Shown here piece by piece: positions 1-14,200 of a DNA stretch of 64,000 bases; the first letter of the stretch is position 1, and each line of letters starts with the position of its first letter. The DNA comes from Distichodus sexfasciatus (lineage: Eukaryota; Chordata; Actinopteri; Characiformes; Distichodontidae). Made by a program: the position numbers and the translations under genes. The stretch is taken from contig JAVGVS010000020.1 in NCBI GenBank assembly GCA_032718565.1, positions 2,031,215 to 2,095,214 on the forward strand, in the 5' to 3' direction. Under the pieces are notes generated by a model, which saw only the letters and a list, made by a program, of their open reading frames with translations, was not told where the DNA came from and did no database searches.

Positions 1-3000
1 GCGGCTTAAAATAATTTGTGTTAACCGTTTAGTTATTTTTGAAGGTAAATCTGAGTTTTTATCAAACGTTTCCACATCTTCCAAACATAACAAGGAAGTG
101 AGTTCGCTGACGTATGGCTCAACGCTTTGTGGGAAACGACAATGATTGGTCAAAATTGCAAGGTTGTGATGAATTTGCGGGGATTGGCCAAATTTGTGTT
201 AAAAGTTGCGATCGCAACATCGCAAAATCCCTGAGGGTCTGCCTGGGTATTAATCCTTTGTGATGTCCATGTTCCAACATGGTGTAGTAAATCTAAGTGC
301 AAGTTTGCAATTTAAAATTCAAATCCAGTTTCTTAGACTCTGTTGCTCTAAAGGTAGCTAAAGGTAGCACCTTGATAGAAGAAATCACCCTAAAAGATTC
401 AGAAATGATATAGGCCAGGTGTTAAAAATTAGATTCATATCCTTAGAAAATGTCATTTCATCTATTTTACTAGTAATGGGGACTATTAACTTTTTGCACA
501 TTTTTAACCTAACTGCATAAAGAAGCTTATTTTTGAGGCCAGACATTGCTTTGTTTCACTATCGTTACTAGCATCCTTGAGTGAAGGTCCCTTTAAGCTT
601 TACCCTACAGCAGCTGAAAAACCAGCACGAATTTTTGTTGCTGGTTGGTGTTACTGCTGGTCACTTAACTAGGGCAACCTTACATTTATTGATCTTTGAA
701 CACTTTAGACTACATCACCAACACTGTGACCCCACCAGCTTCCTCCAACTCAGCAGGAGGTGCCTTTTTATCTTCCTATAGGAAAACAGCCCCAATCAGA
801 CACCTCTTTCTCCTCCTGTTCTTCACAACCCCACTTACGTGAGCACTTTCGCTCCATCGCATAGCTGTAAAGTCATTGGAGATGCTGTTGACTTCAGAGT
901 CGACTCTGAGGCCTGTGATCTCTGGACAGACACCTTGAGCTTCAGATTCCGGAACACTTCTGTCCTAATGTGGCACGACATCTGAAACCTTCAATAATGC
1001 AGACCAAATCCCATGTGTTACATTTTTAGGGCACTCTGACCTAAAATGTAAATGCAGCCAGTTACAAATGAAAGTTAATGGAAGACCATTTGATCAAAAT
1101 GTGCTAATGAGACCTCATTAGCTTTTGTTCATTAATTCTCACACTTACTGCTCAGAAGTGAGTTGTATTTATGCCCAACCAGATTATATTTGACCACTTT
1201 CACGCCTTTAATTCAAGCTCCTGTATCTTCTATTTGGATCAGAAAAGAAGCTGATGTGACTAAATAAATCTCTAAATCAAGTTTTGTACACAGCATTGAA
1301 TTTTTGTGACAGTATTTTAGGGTACTGCTAGGGTTTTGTATCTACATATGAGCTAAATGATTGGTACAGAAATCTTTAGACCCCAGCCACCCAAAAGTCC
1401 TGCTTAAGATGTATCATGGACTATGCTCTCTGCTTTAGCAGTTAAGATCCACTGTCATTTTTTCACTACACAGATGTCACAGGTTATATTTTTGGTCTTT
1501 GTAGCAAGGGACTCAAATATCCAATCTACCAATTAAATTTTGACCGAGGGAAATGCTAGGTGCTGCTTTATAGAAAGGATCCTATTCCTTAGGGTCATAA
1601 ACATCTCCCTAGTAATGACGAGTCTCAAAGGAGGTGCTGGCTGTGGGCTTTCACCTCTGTTTCCAAAACTAAGGCAGGTCCTGACTCGCAAGTGGGAGCG
1701 CACTCAATTACCAAAACTACTGATGTCATGGGGGTAGTGGAAATGCTGGGGATAGAATTAAGGGAGGAGAGAGAACAGAGGATTAACAGGAGACCAGGAG
1801 ATGGAGAAAGAGTGGGAGGCATAAATGGAGTTAAAAACAGGAAACCAGGAAACCACAGAAAGTTAATAGAGATTACCAAAATCATGACCTTTATATTAAT
1901 CCTGAGTGCTGTTTCTGTGTAGAGGGTTTATATTTAAAAAAAGTGTTTTGGCAGGTTTCTTTGTTGTAGGCTTTATCAGCATTAAATGCTGTATCTCAAG
2001 AGAATAAACTTGGAATACATTTCATACTGCCATCTTGAGTCCGACTTCAGGTTCTCTGCCTCAGTTTTGTTTTTTCCACTGCTGTTAAATCAGCACCTGT
2101 GCACCGAAGTGTAAATGTAGTGTTGCTATAGGAAACTCCGGCACCAGCAACAGGATATAACTCCCTCAAACACACACACACACAAACACACCCTGTCACT
2201 CGCCACAGTATGCTGTACTCAGCTGGAGAGGTCAACAGTCTTGATGATCTCCTATGAACCTTTAAGCCAGAGCAGTAGTGGAGAATCCAAAGTGCAACTC
2301 TATACAGCAGTGAGAGTGATGAAGAACACTGGCAGCAGGTGATGAGCGACATGGTCAGAGGAACTCTGAGCTCTACTAAGCCTTTAAGGTTATTTAAGGG
2401 AGGTGAAGTAAAGCCTTCCATCTGTCAAGACTCACAGCAAAGAAACTGATTCTGGACTGAAATAACAAGCATGGCAGAAGGGTTAAGATTCATGATCAGG
2501 ATTCATGTTTATTAGTCATAAACATAGTTACACCATGTAGTGAACTGAATGTGACCCTTGTTCACATTTGAGACCTTGTCAGTAAATTTGAATAAAGTAC
2601 ATATTAGGCTACTTGATAAATATGCTAAATGTCCAAATATAGAAAAATACGTTTGGTTTAAAAAATATTTACAGGTAATATTTTATGTTATTTCATTTAC
2701 TTGTGCTGGAAGTTCATGGTTTCCAATAGTTATATGAATGGTACATGTTATATGTGAATTTGAAATGAAACCATGGATGTTTGTAACATTAAATCATCTA
2801 TTGCTCTAGCAGCAAAAGGTTAATCTTGGTTAATCTTCTGATCATAGAACATTTTTACAAACCTGTAAATCTTTGCTAGATTTCTCTCAATATTGCCCAA
2901 ATTTTTCATATCAGCTTTGAGGTTACATGTAAAATACAATCCTTATAGGCAATTATTTGCAAGTTTGAAAATTACACTCACAAATGCTTTGTTCAGCAAC

Positions 3001-6000
3001 CTCATAAAAACCATCCCTGTTGGTTTCTACCACATCTTTATTCTAACTGATACCTGTTTAAAACAGCTGTAGTGCTATAAACAGTGGTTAAAGTACTGGT
3101 ATGAGGGGACATAAATCCATCATCTGTATAGATCAGCGATTATGTTTGCGTTTGAAGATGTACCTTACGTGACTCTTTCATTACAGACTCATAAAATCTT
3201 GACAAGATAACATTTTCAGGATACTTTGCTCTTGTCATAAATCCCATAAGGCATTGCCATTAGCATGGCGTTGACATGTGGAATGTGATGCTGACGGATG
3301 AGGCTTTAAAGGGTGACACAGAGCAACAGTTGGGCCTCCAGAGGAGAAAGTGAGGCGAGAGTGAGAGACAGAAAAAGAAAGAGAACCCAATCCGCACTTC
3401 TCTAAAAGCAAGTAAGGCCCAGACTAAATCATTGTCTCCTGATGTTGCTGATGCATATAAAAGGCAAAAACTCACAAAGTCCTCCCCAGACCTTAACAAA
3501 AACACACTGCCCAATCTCTCTTCATCTCCTCAGTACAACCCCCCACATTACCATGCTATAATCTCTGCTCTTATATGCTAAAGTGACCCACTCAAGACCT
3601 GCATTTACGGCCTCAATGATAAAGGGAGCTCCTGCCAAAGGAAGCTGACTGTATATTGTAAAAAGCTTTTTAAAGATGGGACCCAAAGCTGATGGTGCTT
3701 TATTTTTTGTTTCAACATTCATTGTCATCATATTGCTGAAAAACATTTTCATCAGACTACATTGTTGTTTAGGGAAAAGGGAAAACATCTCCACCCTATG
3801 ATCTAGAAAACTGTAATTAAACTGGTTAAAGTCCTCTCATATATAATGTGTGGCATATAGGATATGTGCATATATTGAGGGTGTAAATCATGATGAGTGT
3901 ATCTCTCATTACCTTGTGTTTATGACAAGCGATTGTAAAATGAGAGCGATCAAGGGCTTGATCTATAGTCGAACCAGTTCGATTGGTTCTCTCTACATTC
4001 CTTTGTTGAGGCCAGAAATCCCTGGAGCAATGTTGGTTGGGGGATTTGCACATGAAGGCCCCAAAGGAAGAGATGGAAAAAAAGGAGGACTGGCCTTTGA
4101 AGTGACCAGTCAGCATGGGTGGGAGTTCATGTACATTCCAGATGTAGAGATGGAGATGTGTTTCTTGAAGAAAGACAGCTAAATATTTAATATATTTAAA
4201 TTTCCTCTTTCCATCATTTAAGATGCTTGCCATTTCTAGGCACTTTTCAAAAACAAAGGAGATCTTTGTTGCTTTCACATTACAGGAACATTTTTGCAGG
4301 ACCCAGGACCCACTTTTGCAGGAGCTAGGCATCTTTACCAAGACAGCTGTGGTCTGTTGCATGTTCCTGAATCCTTTTAAAGACCTTTCCCAAGGGCAGG
4401 TGTTTTTCAGTTGACCAGGAACTTTTGGGGTTGGTCTTACATATAGGGATTTTGTGACAATTGGCTCACACAACAAACACTGCTGCCACAACACACTGGT
4501 GCATGATGGATTCAATTCCTCTTGGATTCAAGAAGGTGGACAATGGGCAGGTGGCCCAAGCTTTTGTTATGTGTTTATGGAGAGAAAGGTATTTTATATT
4601 GGACAAATCATAACCACAAAAGTCAACCAGAAAGAAAGATGAACAACAGAAAGGACAAAAGATTTTAACATTTTGTATTTGCCCAAATGTTAAGGTACCC
4701 CTTATTCACAGTGTACAAAGTGACACACAAGTCGATGGGAACTACAGAGGTTAAGTAACTACCACCCATGTTCCTGAAATTTGCTGTTAAAACCTCTTAT
4801 GTTTTGAATGTGTTTCCCACCCAGTATCACAAACAGGAGAAATTCTGGCAGAACGAGTTGGAGCTGGGGATTTTCATCATTCATAAGTAACACAAAGCTG
4901 AGCAATTAACACTCAATTGTGGTCATAGAGAGCCAGTATCAAGCAGGTTTGCCAGTTTAATTCCATAGTTTGGAACTTGAAACTATTTGCTCAGTCATTT
5001 TATTCGGCAAACTATAAGTAACCTATCACGTTGGTAGAACAGCTGTCAGGCAAACACTGAGGGAAATAAAGTGTCAACGGTGAGCCAAGACAAATGATTT
5101 GGCTGCCAATGCTGACATCTATCAATATTCTTTATTATATCAGTTTGTACGAAGCTCCTTGTGTTTGAAACCAGGATAAAGAGCGACTAGTGGTGTTTTT
5201 ACATCATGTGGCAAAATGCAATTATCCAGCTCTACTTTAATTGGCTTTTATCTTGTCCAACATTTGTTGATTTCACAATAAATGGCATTGTGGTGGTAAC
5301 AAACTACTATGCAATCTCCTGTATTATACCCATATATTCACAAGACACTTGCATGTACACTGCCCAAGCTGCATTCTGAACACAGTTTAACTTAAGACCT
5401 CTGCTAAACAGTTTGCCTCAGCTAATTTTAGGTCTGACCCCATAATCAGATGTTATTTTGAAAACACACAGTGTTGAGTTGTCATTTTGTTAATTATGCC
5501 ACATTAAATTAAATCTCTTACTGTGAGATGTAGGTGTAGATTACTGCATATGCGCAAAGCAGGCAGAGGCTAAATGCACACAAAACATCACTCAAGAGAA
5601 GACAATTGCACTTCTGTGTACTTAGCCTTTCTATCACGGTTTGCAAAAGCTAATGTTAGGAGGATTGCATATTGCATGTGACATATTCTCTCTCTTACCC
5701 ACACAGAAATACACAATCATGCCACATTCAGCACAGTAGGGACTCGCCAAAACGGACAAGAAATATAATGCACACACAATGTCAGGAAAATTTTTAAGCC
5801 ATATTTCTCTCTAAATAAGACACTAAATATGACACACTTTAGCATACAGATGCTCTATCTTTCTCTTAAACGCACAAAAGCACACACAGCAACAGTAGCA
5901 TTCATTTTCCCATGAAGCTCAAAGTAAACAGTAATCCCATGAGAAGGCAGTTGGGAAGGGCGTCAGTCCGTCTCGTCAGTGTGAGTGTTCACCTCCTCCT

Positions 6001-7579
6001 GGCCTCGTGCCATCGTTGTTGCCTTTACACAGGTGCCACGGCCCAGCAAGGATGGGAACCAAAAACAAATAAAGGTAGGGAAGCAGGAAGCAGCATCACT
6101 GTGCGGATCTCCTCTGCCAGGACGGGCATTAAAGGAAACAGGTGGTATATTAGTATGTGATATCTATGTTGAGGGATTGTCTGATAAGTTGAAACTGGGG
6201 TCATTGCGTGATACATCGTCAGAATGACTCAGTATGAGTAGTAATAGCATTAATAGTCAGTATTAGTCTTACTCATTGAAAGCCTGGGGTTTTGTTTACT
6301 TAAAAAGTGCTGTGAAAAATATAATTTACAGAAAGGTATAACATATAAAATGTTTGAATTGTAACAAGGACATAAATGATTATGAGGATGAAGGACACAA
6401 AGATGATGAAGAACAAAAGAACATAATGGTGACACTTCATTATTTCAAGGTAATTTGTTACATTTAAGCAAATTAAACTTACAATTTACTATTAGTCTTG
6501 GCAAACAAAACACGTGAGAGAGGATGTGCATTCCTAACACAATCAACCCTTTCTCATTTCTCATTACATGGCCTGACTCACTACATCTCAGCAGACTAAC
6601 CACTGACTCAGTTTGGTTAATCATAAGCTTTATTCTTTTACCATGTCAAATGCTCAACGTGCCATGTTTTCCATGTTAACATCCCTGGGAATATGCCATG
6701 TGCTGACCTAGAAACAGACAATCTACCCCCTGGAGTGCCACTGGAAATGCCCTCCTTAATACGCTGATGGTCCTTAATGTTTTCAAATGAAATAAAATAT
6801 AATTGAAGGTGTGTTTTCCACACAGCTAAAGCAATGGGGCCGGAATTCCTAATCCTCCCTTAACCAGATGTATAATGCTATCAATAGTGCGCCAATAGTG
6901 TCACCCTCTGCTATAAAAGTCCACAAGCGGCTTAACCAAGTCACAGAGCTGCAGGAGACTTCACTCTGTGTGCAGGATTTGTGGGTGTTAGAGAACCAGG
7001 GAGTTAAACAAGATTTTACTCAGGAAGGTGATCTTAACGGGTTGACCACTGACCAATGACGGATCTCAGCTAACTTTAAAGACCATTAGTTAACGGATGA
7101 GGGGTATTCCTGCTTCCAAATCCTACTGACCTGAAGTTAACCAACTTACTGGAATAAAAGAGAGTTTCTTCTTCTTATAAAAATGACACAATACTAATCA
7201 GCTGTAAAAATTAAGATCATCCCCCAAATATTAAGTAAGTCTTCAGCTTTGCAGGCTCATATGAAACAACCTGTGATGCACTGTTTTCTGTCATCTTTTT
7301 TATCAGATCCAGCGTTAACATTTTAAGCAATTTGAACTACAGACTGGCAACATCCCACAAGAACAGCTGTTTTTGGAGATGCTCTGCCCCAACTGTCTAG
7401 TCATCACAATCAAGCCTTTTTCAACATCATCTTAACGCTTGTCCACTTTTAAATCCTCCAACACATCAAAGACAAAATAATCACATACTGGGAGGTGCGA
7501 TTGTATTGAGGTGATATTCACTCCACCTGTCAGTGGTTCAAATGACCTTAGTTTAAAGAAAAGATATTTTGAGAAGGGT
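1..7579. other. Intergenic DNA, no gene recognised
   Basis: AT-rich sequence downstream of ablim1. Scattered CA tracts (for example 2167-2190). The longest open frame (minus, 3826-4515) has no recognisable domain. In mammals the next gene past the ABLIM1 3' end is AFAP1L2; no exon of it could be recognised here. Confidence 0.6.
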
Positions 7580-7975
7580 TTAAATATTATCCCTTGCAAA
7601 AATTTTAGGCTTCTGACAAACAGTTTGGCAATGTTGCCTCAAATTTGCAGTAAGGTTATATTTTCACATGGATTTGTGACAAACTTGCAATGGACTTCTG
7701 GCAAACTTTGTGAAAAACTTATGCAGCTGGTAAATTTATCACCAAAAGTTTACTAAAAGCTTTCAGGCAAATTGCTTACTGGCAAATATTTTTTTCAAAT
7801 CACATTTGACACTAATGGAAATTTGGCAATTTTTTGGCAATTGTTGCCAGAGCTAGTGGCTTACAATGGCAAACTTGAGGCAACACATTCTGACAAATTC
7901 CACTGTTTGCCACAAATTAACCACAAGTTTTCTACAAACCTGCCACAAACATTTTGTTTTTGTGAAGGATAACAC
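7580..7975. repeat. Imperfect palindromic repeat rich in TTTGCCA/TGGCAAA
   Basis: TTGCCTCAAATTTGCAGTAA (7635-7654) is nearly the reverse complement of CTTACAATGGCAAACTTGAG plus GCAACA at 7859-7885. Many further TGGCAAA and TTTGCCAC words fill both arms. Looks like an old non-autonomous DNA element; clear termini not found. Confidence 0.5.
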
Positions 7976-10173
7976 TAAGCAACTGATTTCTGATGCACAA
8001 AACAGGCATTTAATTATCAAATTCTTGCTTATAGTGTAATGTAGATAATAGAATATTAAAATTGTTGGTATATTATTGATATATTAGAACAGTATGAGCA
8101 CAATGATATGGATGTGCACTAGAATCTTTGAACGAGTATAAATACTATGTTATTAGTGTCTAACTAAAAAAGTTTTTTTTTAATGTGCGACCTCTTAGAC
8201 ACATACAATTATACTAATCTGTACTCTCAACGTTGTTGCAAAATAAAGCCAAGAAGGAGATAAACCTGTGCAATCCTGTGTTTTAATCCTGACAGCTTTA
8301 CACAAATCCATGCAATAAGTGCAGCTGTGCCAATACTGTAAAACTCACCCTTTTAAGTTTTTTAAGCCACTAAATCACACAAGACTAGATTTAAAATGTG
8401 TCACATATCATATAGGTCAAGTATCTACTTCAGTTCACTAAATTATTTAAATCACTCATTTGGTTTGTCCAAGATTTTAACAATTTCATTTATAAAATTT
8501 TAACTTTATATATCTGATCTGTTATTTACAATGGTTTACATACCAATCTGTTTAGTATTAAAAGTTGAAAGTGTTTTGCTAATGACAGCTTATTTACAGT
8601 GTTTGTCATTGCATGATGAAAATTAACAGAGTGTTTCTGAGCAACAGTGTTGTGTCAGCCTTTGCAGCTTGTCTGAAGTGTTTAAACTTGTGTCCACAAT
8701 TTGTTCTGAGACCTTCAGACATCGTCTGCTGTCTACACAGTTGGAAACCCCTAAGCATTGTACTGGAGTCAAAAATCCTCTCACTTCCTGCTAAGTTGTT
8801 CTAGAGAAAACCTTGGAAGAACCATGGCAACTCACAATGGGCTATCCATACTGTTTACACATGGCAGACCCACATCCCTAAAGGCTACCACTGCTTTCCT
8901 CTTATATAGAATGTAGTATAGTATTTTAAAATACTCTCATTTACAGTATATCTTTAAAAATGCATCATATTTCAATGCCAAAGTGTGTAAACATTTCTCA
9001 GTAGCTGGCCAGTACTTAGCACAGGATCAGCACAGGTCTAAATAATTGGCACAATACTGAGTTCTGAATTGAAAGCTATAGTTCCTCGTCATGGTTTAAT
9101 TGGATTTGATCACTAGGAGAGCGTTGTATTTATAGTGACTGGCTAAGAAAAGATCTTGATACGCTATGCTAATCCCAACGTCGCATGCTCATTCCTGCCA
9201 GTGGCTCGCCTATCTCTGACAGGACAGTAATAGCATGACACTGCTTTAGCGTGCTATGTTAGCAAACTGTGACTATGCTAATCTAAATAAGATCCAATCT
9301 ACACGCCAGCATGAGGTCGGGTTACTAGCTCTCTAAATACCACAGGGAAAAATGTAAACACTTGGCTAATTACAAGCTGCTGTTCTTCTGATTTCCATGA
9401 TCTTGAACATTAACCTCCAGAAGATACTAACCTAACAATAAATAAGTACTAATGGCCACTATTCAGCTTTAAGTTAGCCATTTCCTTTAGCTTTTATTTA
9501 GCATGTTTGGAAAAAAATAGTAAACATGCTAATCAAAAAGTAGTCTAAAAGAGAGAAAAATCATTAGGACTAATTTCCCTTATTCAAGCAGTTTCTAATA
9601 GTTTTCACTCATTGTTAGCATTTGGGGAACCTTAAAGATAATGCTATTTTTTGCTGTTGAAGCCAAAATTAGTGATAAGTGATCCACTAGAAAGTGGATT
9701 AAAAATGGTGTTCAAATCAGTTTCATCTGCAGTTTTTATCTTAGCATTAATATGTATTTAGTTATGGCTTGGATTGGGTTCCACACTGTCAGTGATTCTC
9801 AGACTTAACTAGTCTATTGTGCACTTGCATCGTCTGTGTAAAATAGCTGTTTGTGCGAGTTCAAATCGAGTCCATTGTTTTCACAGCTACAATGACTCAC
9901 ACTTCCACTATCTTTAAAGCCTTAACTTTAAAAAGACCCCACGGTTCTCCTCCCAGCCTGACCACACGTTGAAGCATGTTACACTGTTAGCATTTTAACA
10001 CCTTCGCATGAAAGTCAGTTGCCTCAGTCACCGAGGGAGGTGTTCCAAAGTGCATTCCAACACTCATTTACATGGCAACACGGCCTGCTTAGATCCAGTG
10101 GTCCATACTCAGTCCACATAAGTAAAGCTATGTGGATTTTAAAGACTTTGTTTAGTCAAGATGGGTGTGTGTA

Positions 10174-10209
<36 letters not shown>

Positions 10210-10479
10210 TGTGTGTGTGTGTGTGTGTGTGATGGGGGTGGAGTAGAGGGGTTGTTTATCAGTCAGTCCCACACTGAGGTGCAAAGGCCAAACATGCATT
10301 TTTGCTAGCCAGCCCCCCAGCAGCCTGTCCAGGAGGCCTGTGCCTTAGCACACTGCTGGAAGGAAGGAACTGTAAATATTCACTCACCCCCTACAGTGAC
10401 ACCACACACACACACACACACATTGTTATTGTTTTTCATATAAAACCTAAATGTTTTGTACAATAGCATTTTTTGTTTA
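7976..10479. other. Intergenic DNA, no gene recognised
   Basis: AT-rich with dinucleotide tracts near 10164 and 10403. GCTATGCTAATC-like words cluster around 9170-9300 without clear periodicity. Confidence 0.6.
10164..10231. repeat. (GT)n(GA)n(GT)n microsatellite
   Basis: Compound dinucleotide tract in the 3' intergenic region; nothing else is visible between 9980 and 10400 apart from a short CA tract at 10403-10422. Confidence 0.95.
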
Positions 10480-11290
10480 TGAAGACTGATCCTCATGTCC
10501 TCAAAAACCACATCAAACCACATTAAATCTCACAAATCTTGTGTTTTCTATCTTTTAGGAAACAACCAGGTCCCCACAAATACCTTGTGAGGCACTGGTT
10601 TGTTCTTCACAAGGTATTTGTGAGGACCTCTTCAAACCCCTTCAAATCTTGATTAAATAAAAAACAAAAAAATGAGAGCTGATGCTGAAATACAAAAATA
10701 TCCTGCAAAGCCACAAAAAAACTACTAAATCTCAAGTTTGCTGTCATTAAAGGTACAACCAGGTCCTCATAAATACCATAAAACCAACAGACTCAAATCT
10801 TAAAAGTCTTAAAAATGATGATTGATTCTAACCAACAAAAATGTCCTCAAAAGGCCACAAAATATGCTAAGTCTCAGGTTTTGCGATATTTACAAAGACA
10901 ATCAAATCCTCACAAGTGCCTAAAACCTGACTACAGATGCACACAAATCTTGACTAAACTTTTTCAAAATGTGGATTGATCCTAAAAATACAAAAATACC
11001 TTCACAAAAACCCATCTTACAAATCTCACGTTTTCTCCTCATTAGTCAGGTCCTCACAGCCTCCTAAAAACCTGCCCCTCGACACACACATAAATCTCGA
11101 CTAAACAAATTGTAACAAAATGAGGCACGTGCTAAATTACAAATTTATGTCTGTAGAACGTCGCAACTTATTTAATGTTCTCTTTAAATTAACTCTTTAA
11201 ATTATTGCATTTATATCATTTACATGGCAGCCAGGTCCTCACCAGGTCCTCACAAATGCCCCAAACCCCTCTTAAATATACACACAAACA
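10480..11290. repeat. Diverged tandem/dispersed repeat with CAGGTCCTCACAAAT motif
   Basis: The segment TAAATCTCA..GTTTTCT followed by CCAGGTCCTCACAAATACC recurs at about 10525, 10727, 10870, 11017 and 11230, spacings about 145-210 bp, with intervening A-rich text. Probably relics of the common teleost 'gtccccacaaa' repeat. No coding potential; open frames here are A-rich accidents. Confidence 0.65.
10569..10629. repeat. Hairpin within the repeat array
   Basis: AGGTCCCCACAAATACCTTG (10569-10588) and CAAGGTATTTGTGAGGACCT are inverted complements with one mismatch; the stem is about 22 bp and the loop about 18 bp. Confidence 0.8.
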
Positions 11291-14200
11291 CACAAATACG
11301 GACAAAAGAAAGTGTAAGAAGTGAGAGAAAAAAAAATACTATCATAGAAAAATGGCTAACAAAAATAACAAAAACTGGCCAAGCATTCCTTTTATTAAAA
11401 AACAAAAAAACATGCACAACATGTGTCCACACACATACATTAGGTCTTTTGCTGTTAAATATGAACATCCTTAACGTCTACAAAGTCCTTCACTCCATAT
11501 TTCTTACATCACGACAAAGTCAGAATATGCATTTTGACGCCTCGTTGGGCTTCTTGAATGGCAGCACATCAGCCCTGCTAACGTCACACTGTCCACACGG
11601 TAGACAAGCAGCAGCGGCTAGGTCTCGTTTAAAACACACACGGAGCGTCACTTTTGCACGACACAGGTCCCGTTCACTCTACTGTGATTTTTTTTTTAAG
11701 AAGCTGCTCCCCTAAGTCACCCCTCCCTGGCTCTCCGAACACAAGTCATTCAGTCCATGTTAACGGTGACATTAGCCCGTCATGCTTCATGTGTCTTGCA
11801 TTAGCGAACATCCTCCGCTCGTTCCGGCATCGCGGGGAAAAAGACAACGCTGTGTGGGAACAGATGTGTGTGAGAATAAAGACAGGGCTTAAGTTGGATG
11901 AGTTGCTATTCTATGGTGTCTGCCTGTGATAACAGGCTTCTTTCTGGAAGGATTGTGGGAATCTCAAATGTTTTGCAAACACGACATCTTACGTCTTACT
12001 TCGAATCCGATTCGTTGCCCTTCAAAATGCGTGTAATTACAGTTAACCAGAATGATGTCTAACCTTTTAGTACATGAAAGTTAACTTATTTTTGGCTTTA
12101 TTCCAGGATTTGTGTATGTTTTTCCACTCTGAAGTCATTTTAATGCGTACTATTGGTATTGCCACTTTCATGTATATGTCCCATACGTTTTGATAAGAAT
12201 AGTGCAATAGAAACTCATTTTATAGGCACTATATTAGACAGTAAAAGCCTTTTCCTCCTGTAATCAGTAACTGGAGTGAGGTGGCCATGAATGTTACTGT
12301 CCACCAAAATGAAGACCATAGAACTAGACAGTGTTTCTATCAGCTGGGTTATTAAACGCAGTCATTATCCTGGTCAAGAAAATATTTACCTTACCCCGGA
12401 CACCAAGAATCACATAAACAGTGCAACTAAAATGACATACAATTGAGGTATTGTTTATTTTTCACTAAAAGGAGAGTAACATTGGAAAAAGAATGGCAGA
12501 CCAGGGATTGGAAAAACGAAGGTGAGGTGAGTGCTTGGTAAAATGGAAAAATCAACACACATTGACTAATAAGAAAAGGTCATCTTTATTTGCGCAAGCC
12601 CAATATTTAAATTGTGCAGCTTTGTGAGTTTGCTGATGCCAGACATTAATCACATGTGGAGAAAGAGAGTTTCTGTTAATTTGCTTGTAAATCACCACGT
12701 AGTGTTGATTGCCTAAAACAGAATTTTTCATCCCCCTTTTGCTTTCTTCAGGGTCCGTTTGTGACTCAAATGTAAGCAATTAAAAAACAATATGGCAATA
12801 TGACAATAAAACCAATATGTTGAGGAACAAGCACTATGTCATCCGTTTCGACACACAGTTGGATATTGACCTTTTATTTCTTTACTGCAGAATGGACGTG
12901 GCAAATATTGCCTATTTCACACTCTCTGTTTGTGCGATGTCACAGTTTTCTATGCTCATAAAATTTATGTACAGATGAAATGGAGCGATAGCATTGTTAC
13001 TGTAAATTATATATTTAAAAAGCTCAACATTTCTAAACCACAGCATCACTTTGTTAATTGTTAATAGATAGTATATGCAATGCAGTTTCATGTTTTATAT
13101 AACTAAATAGTATTTTATTTTTTAGAACAGTTCAGTTTATGTTGCTGACCTGGTATCCCCTTTAATAAACCATGAACACCTGATTGAGAAGCTCTGAGTT
13201 TAAAATTTTGCTCTCGTTAAAATTTTACCCTCGGCTGGCAGGAAGGGTGCCTTGTATGCCCCACGGAAACTTCATCACCTTTTAACAGATAAACAAGGTG
13301 TTAGAGAGGGACACTAAGGAAATAGTAAACATTCTCGTTTACGGCAGACAAAAACATGGTCAAGGTTCAGGCGCAGGTCAACGGATCCTCTGCTACGCTC
13401 CTGTTACAGCTGACACCGGCAGCTTTCATTCCCGACAAGAGTTCTGGTTTGCTTTCTTAAAGAAGGTCAAGGTGGGCGACCTCTGCGTTGGGGCGTCTGA
13501 GACTGCCTGTGCGTCCCCTCTGGGGCATTTTAAATCATGAGAGGGAAGAAAGATGTCTCTCCTATTTCCTACTGTGTCCCTCGGCAGTGTAACGAGAAGA
13601 ACACTAAAGTGTCATGGGGTCAACAATGACTCAGACGGGCTTATTGGGAGTGAATGCCCAAGGGAGGGAAAGCGAGAGAGAGAGAGCAAGAGAGAAAGAG
13701 AGAGCAGGAGCGAGAACCAGCAGGATTTTAATTAAAGGAAGGGCTGTTAACAATACAAGCACTACACTCTTAAAACAGTATGAAAGAAAGTCACTGTATT
13801 GATCACTGTCTGGTTCGCACGCACACACACACACACACACATACACATACACATACACACACACTACTAAAATGTATAGAAAAACCACATAGAAAAGAAA
13901 ACTCATTTATAACGAATTATTAAGAAAGAGTGAGTCTCACGGGCCCAGACTGGAAACGCTGCAGCCTGTTAGTTTGCGTTTGCATTATGTTAGGCTTATT
14001 TGGTTCCCTGATCCAAAATCTTAGATTTGGGTTTGCGTGCGAGTTTTTACAAGCAGCAATGCTGTAATGCAGCAGAGCTTCTTTAACTTGCTATGCAACT
14101 TGCAACCTTTATGCTTTTGTCCACTAACCCCAAAACCAGACAGGCATGACGACTCTTTCCTGTCTGCCATCATGAACATTTAGCAGGAACCACTTACCAT

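Noticed and set aside
3826..4515. 229-codon open frame on the minus strand
   Set aside because: No domain, no splice context, composition like its surroundings, and it overlaps a long opposite-strand open frame. Most likely chance.
11224..11715. 163-codon open frame on the plus strand
   Set aside because: Rich in Lys/Thr/Asn from A- and CA-rich text inside a decayed repeat array; no recognisable protein.
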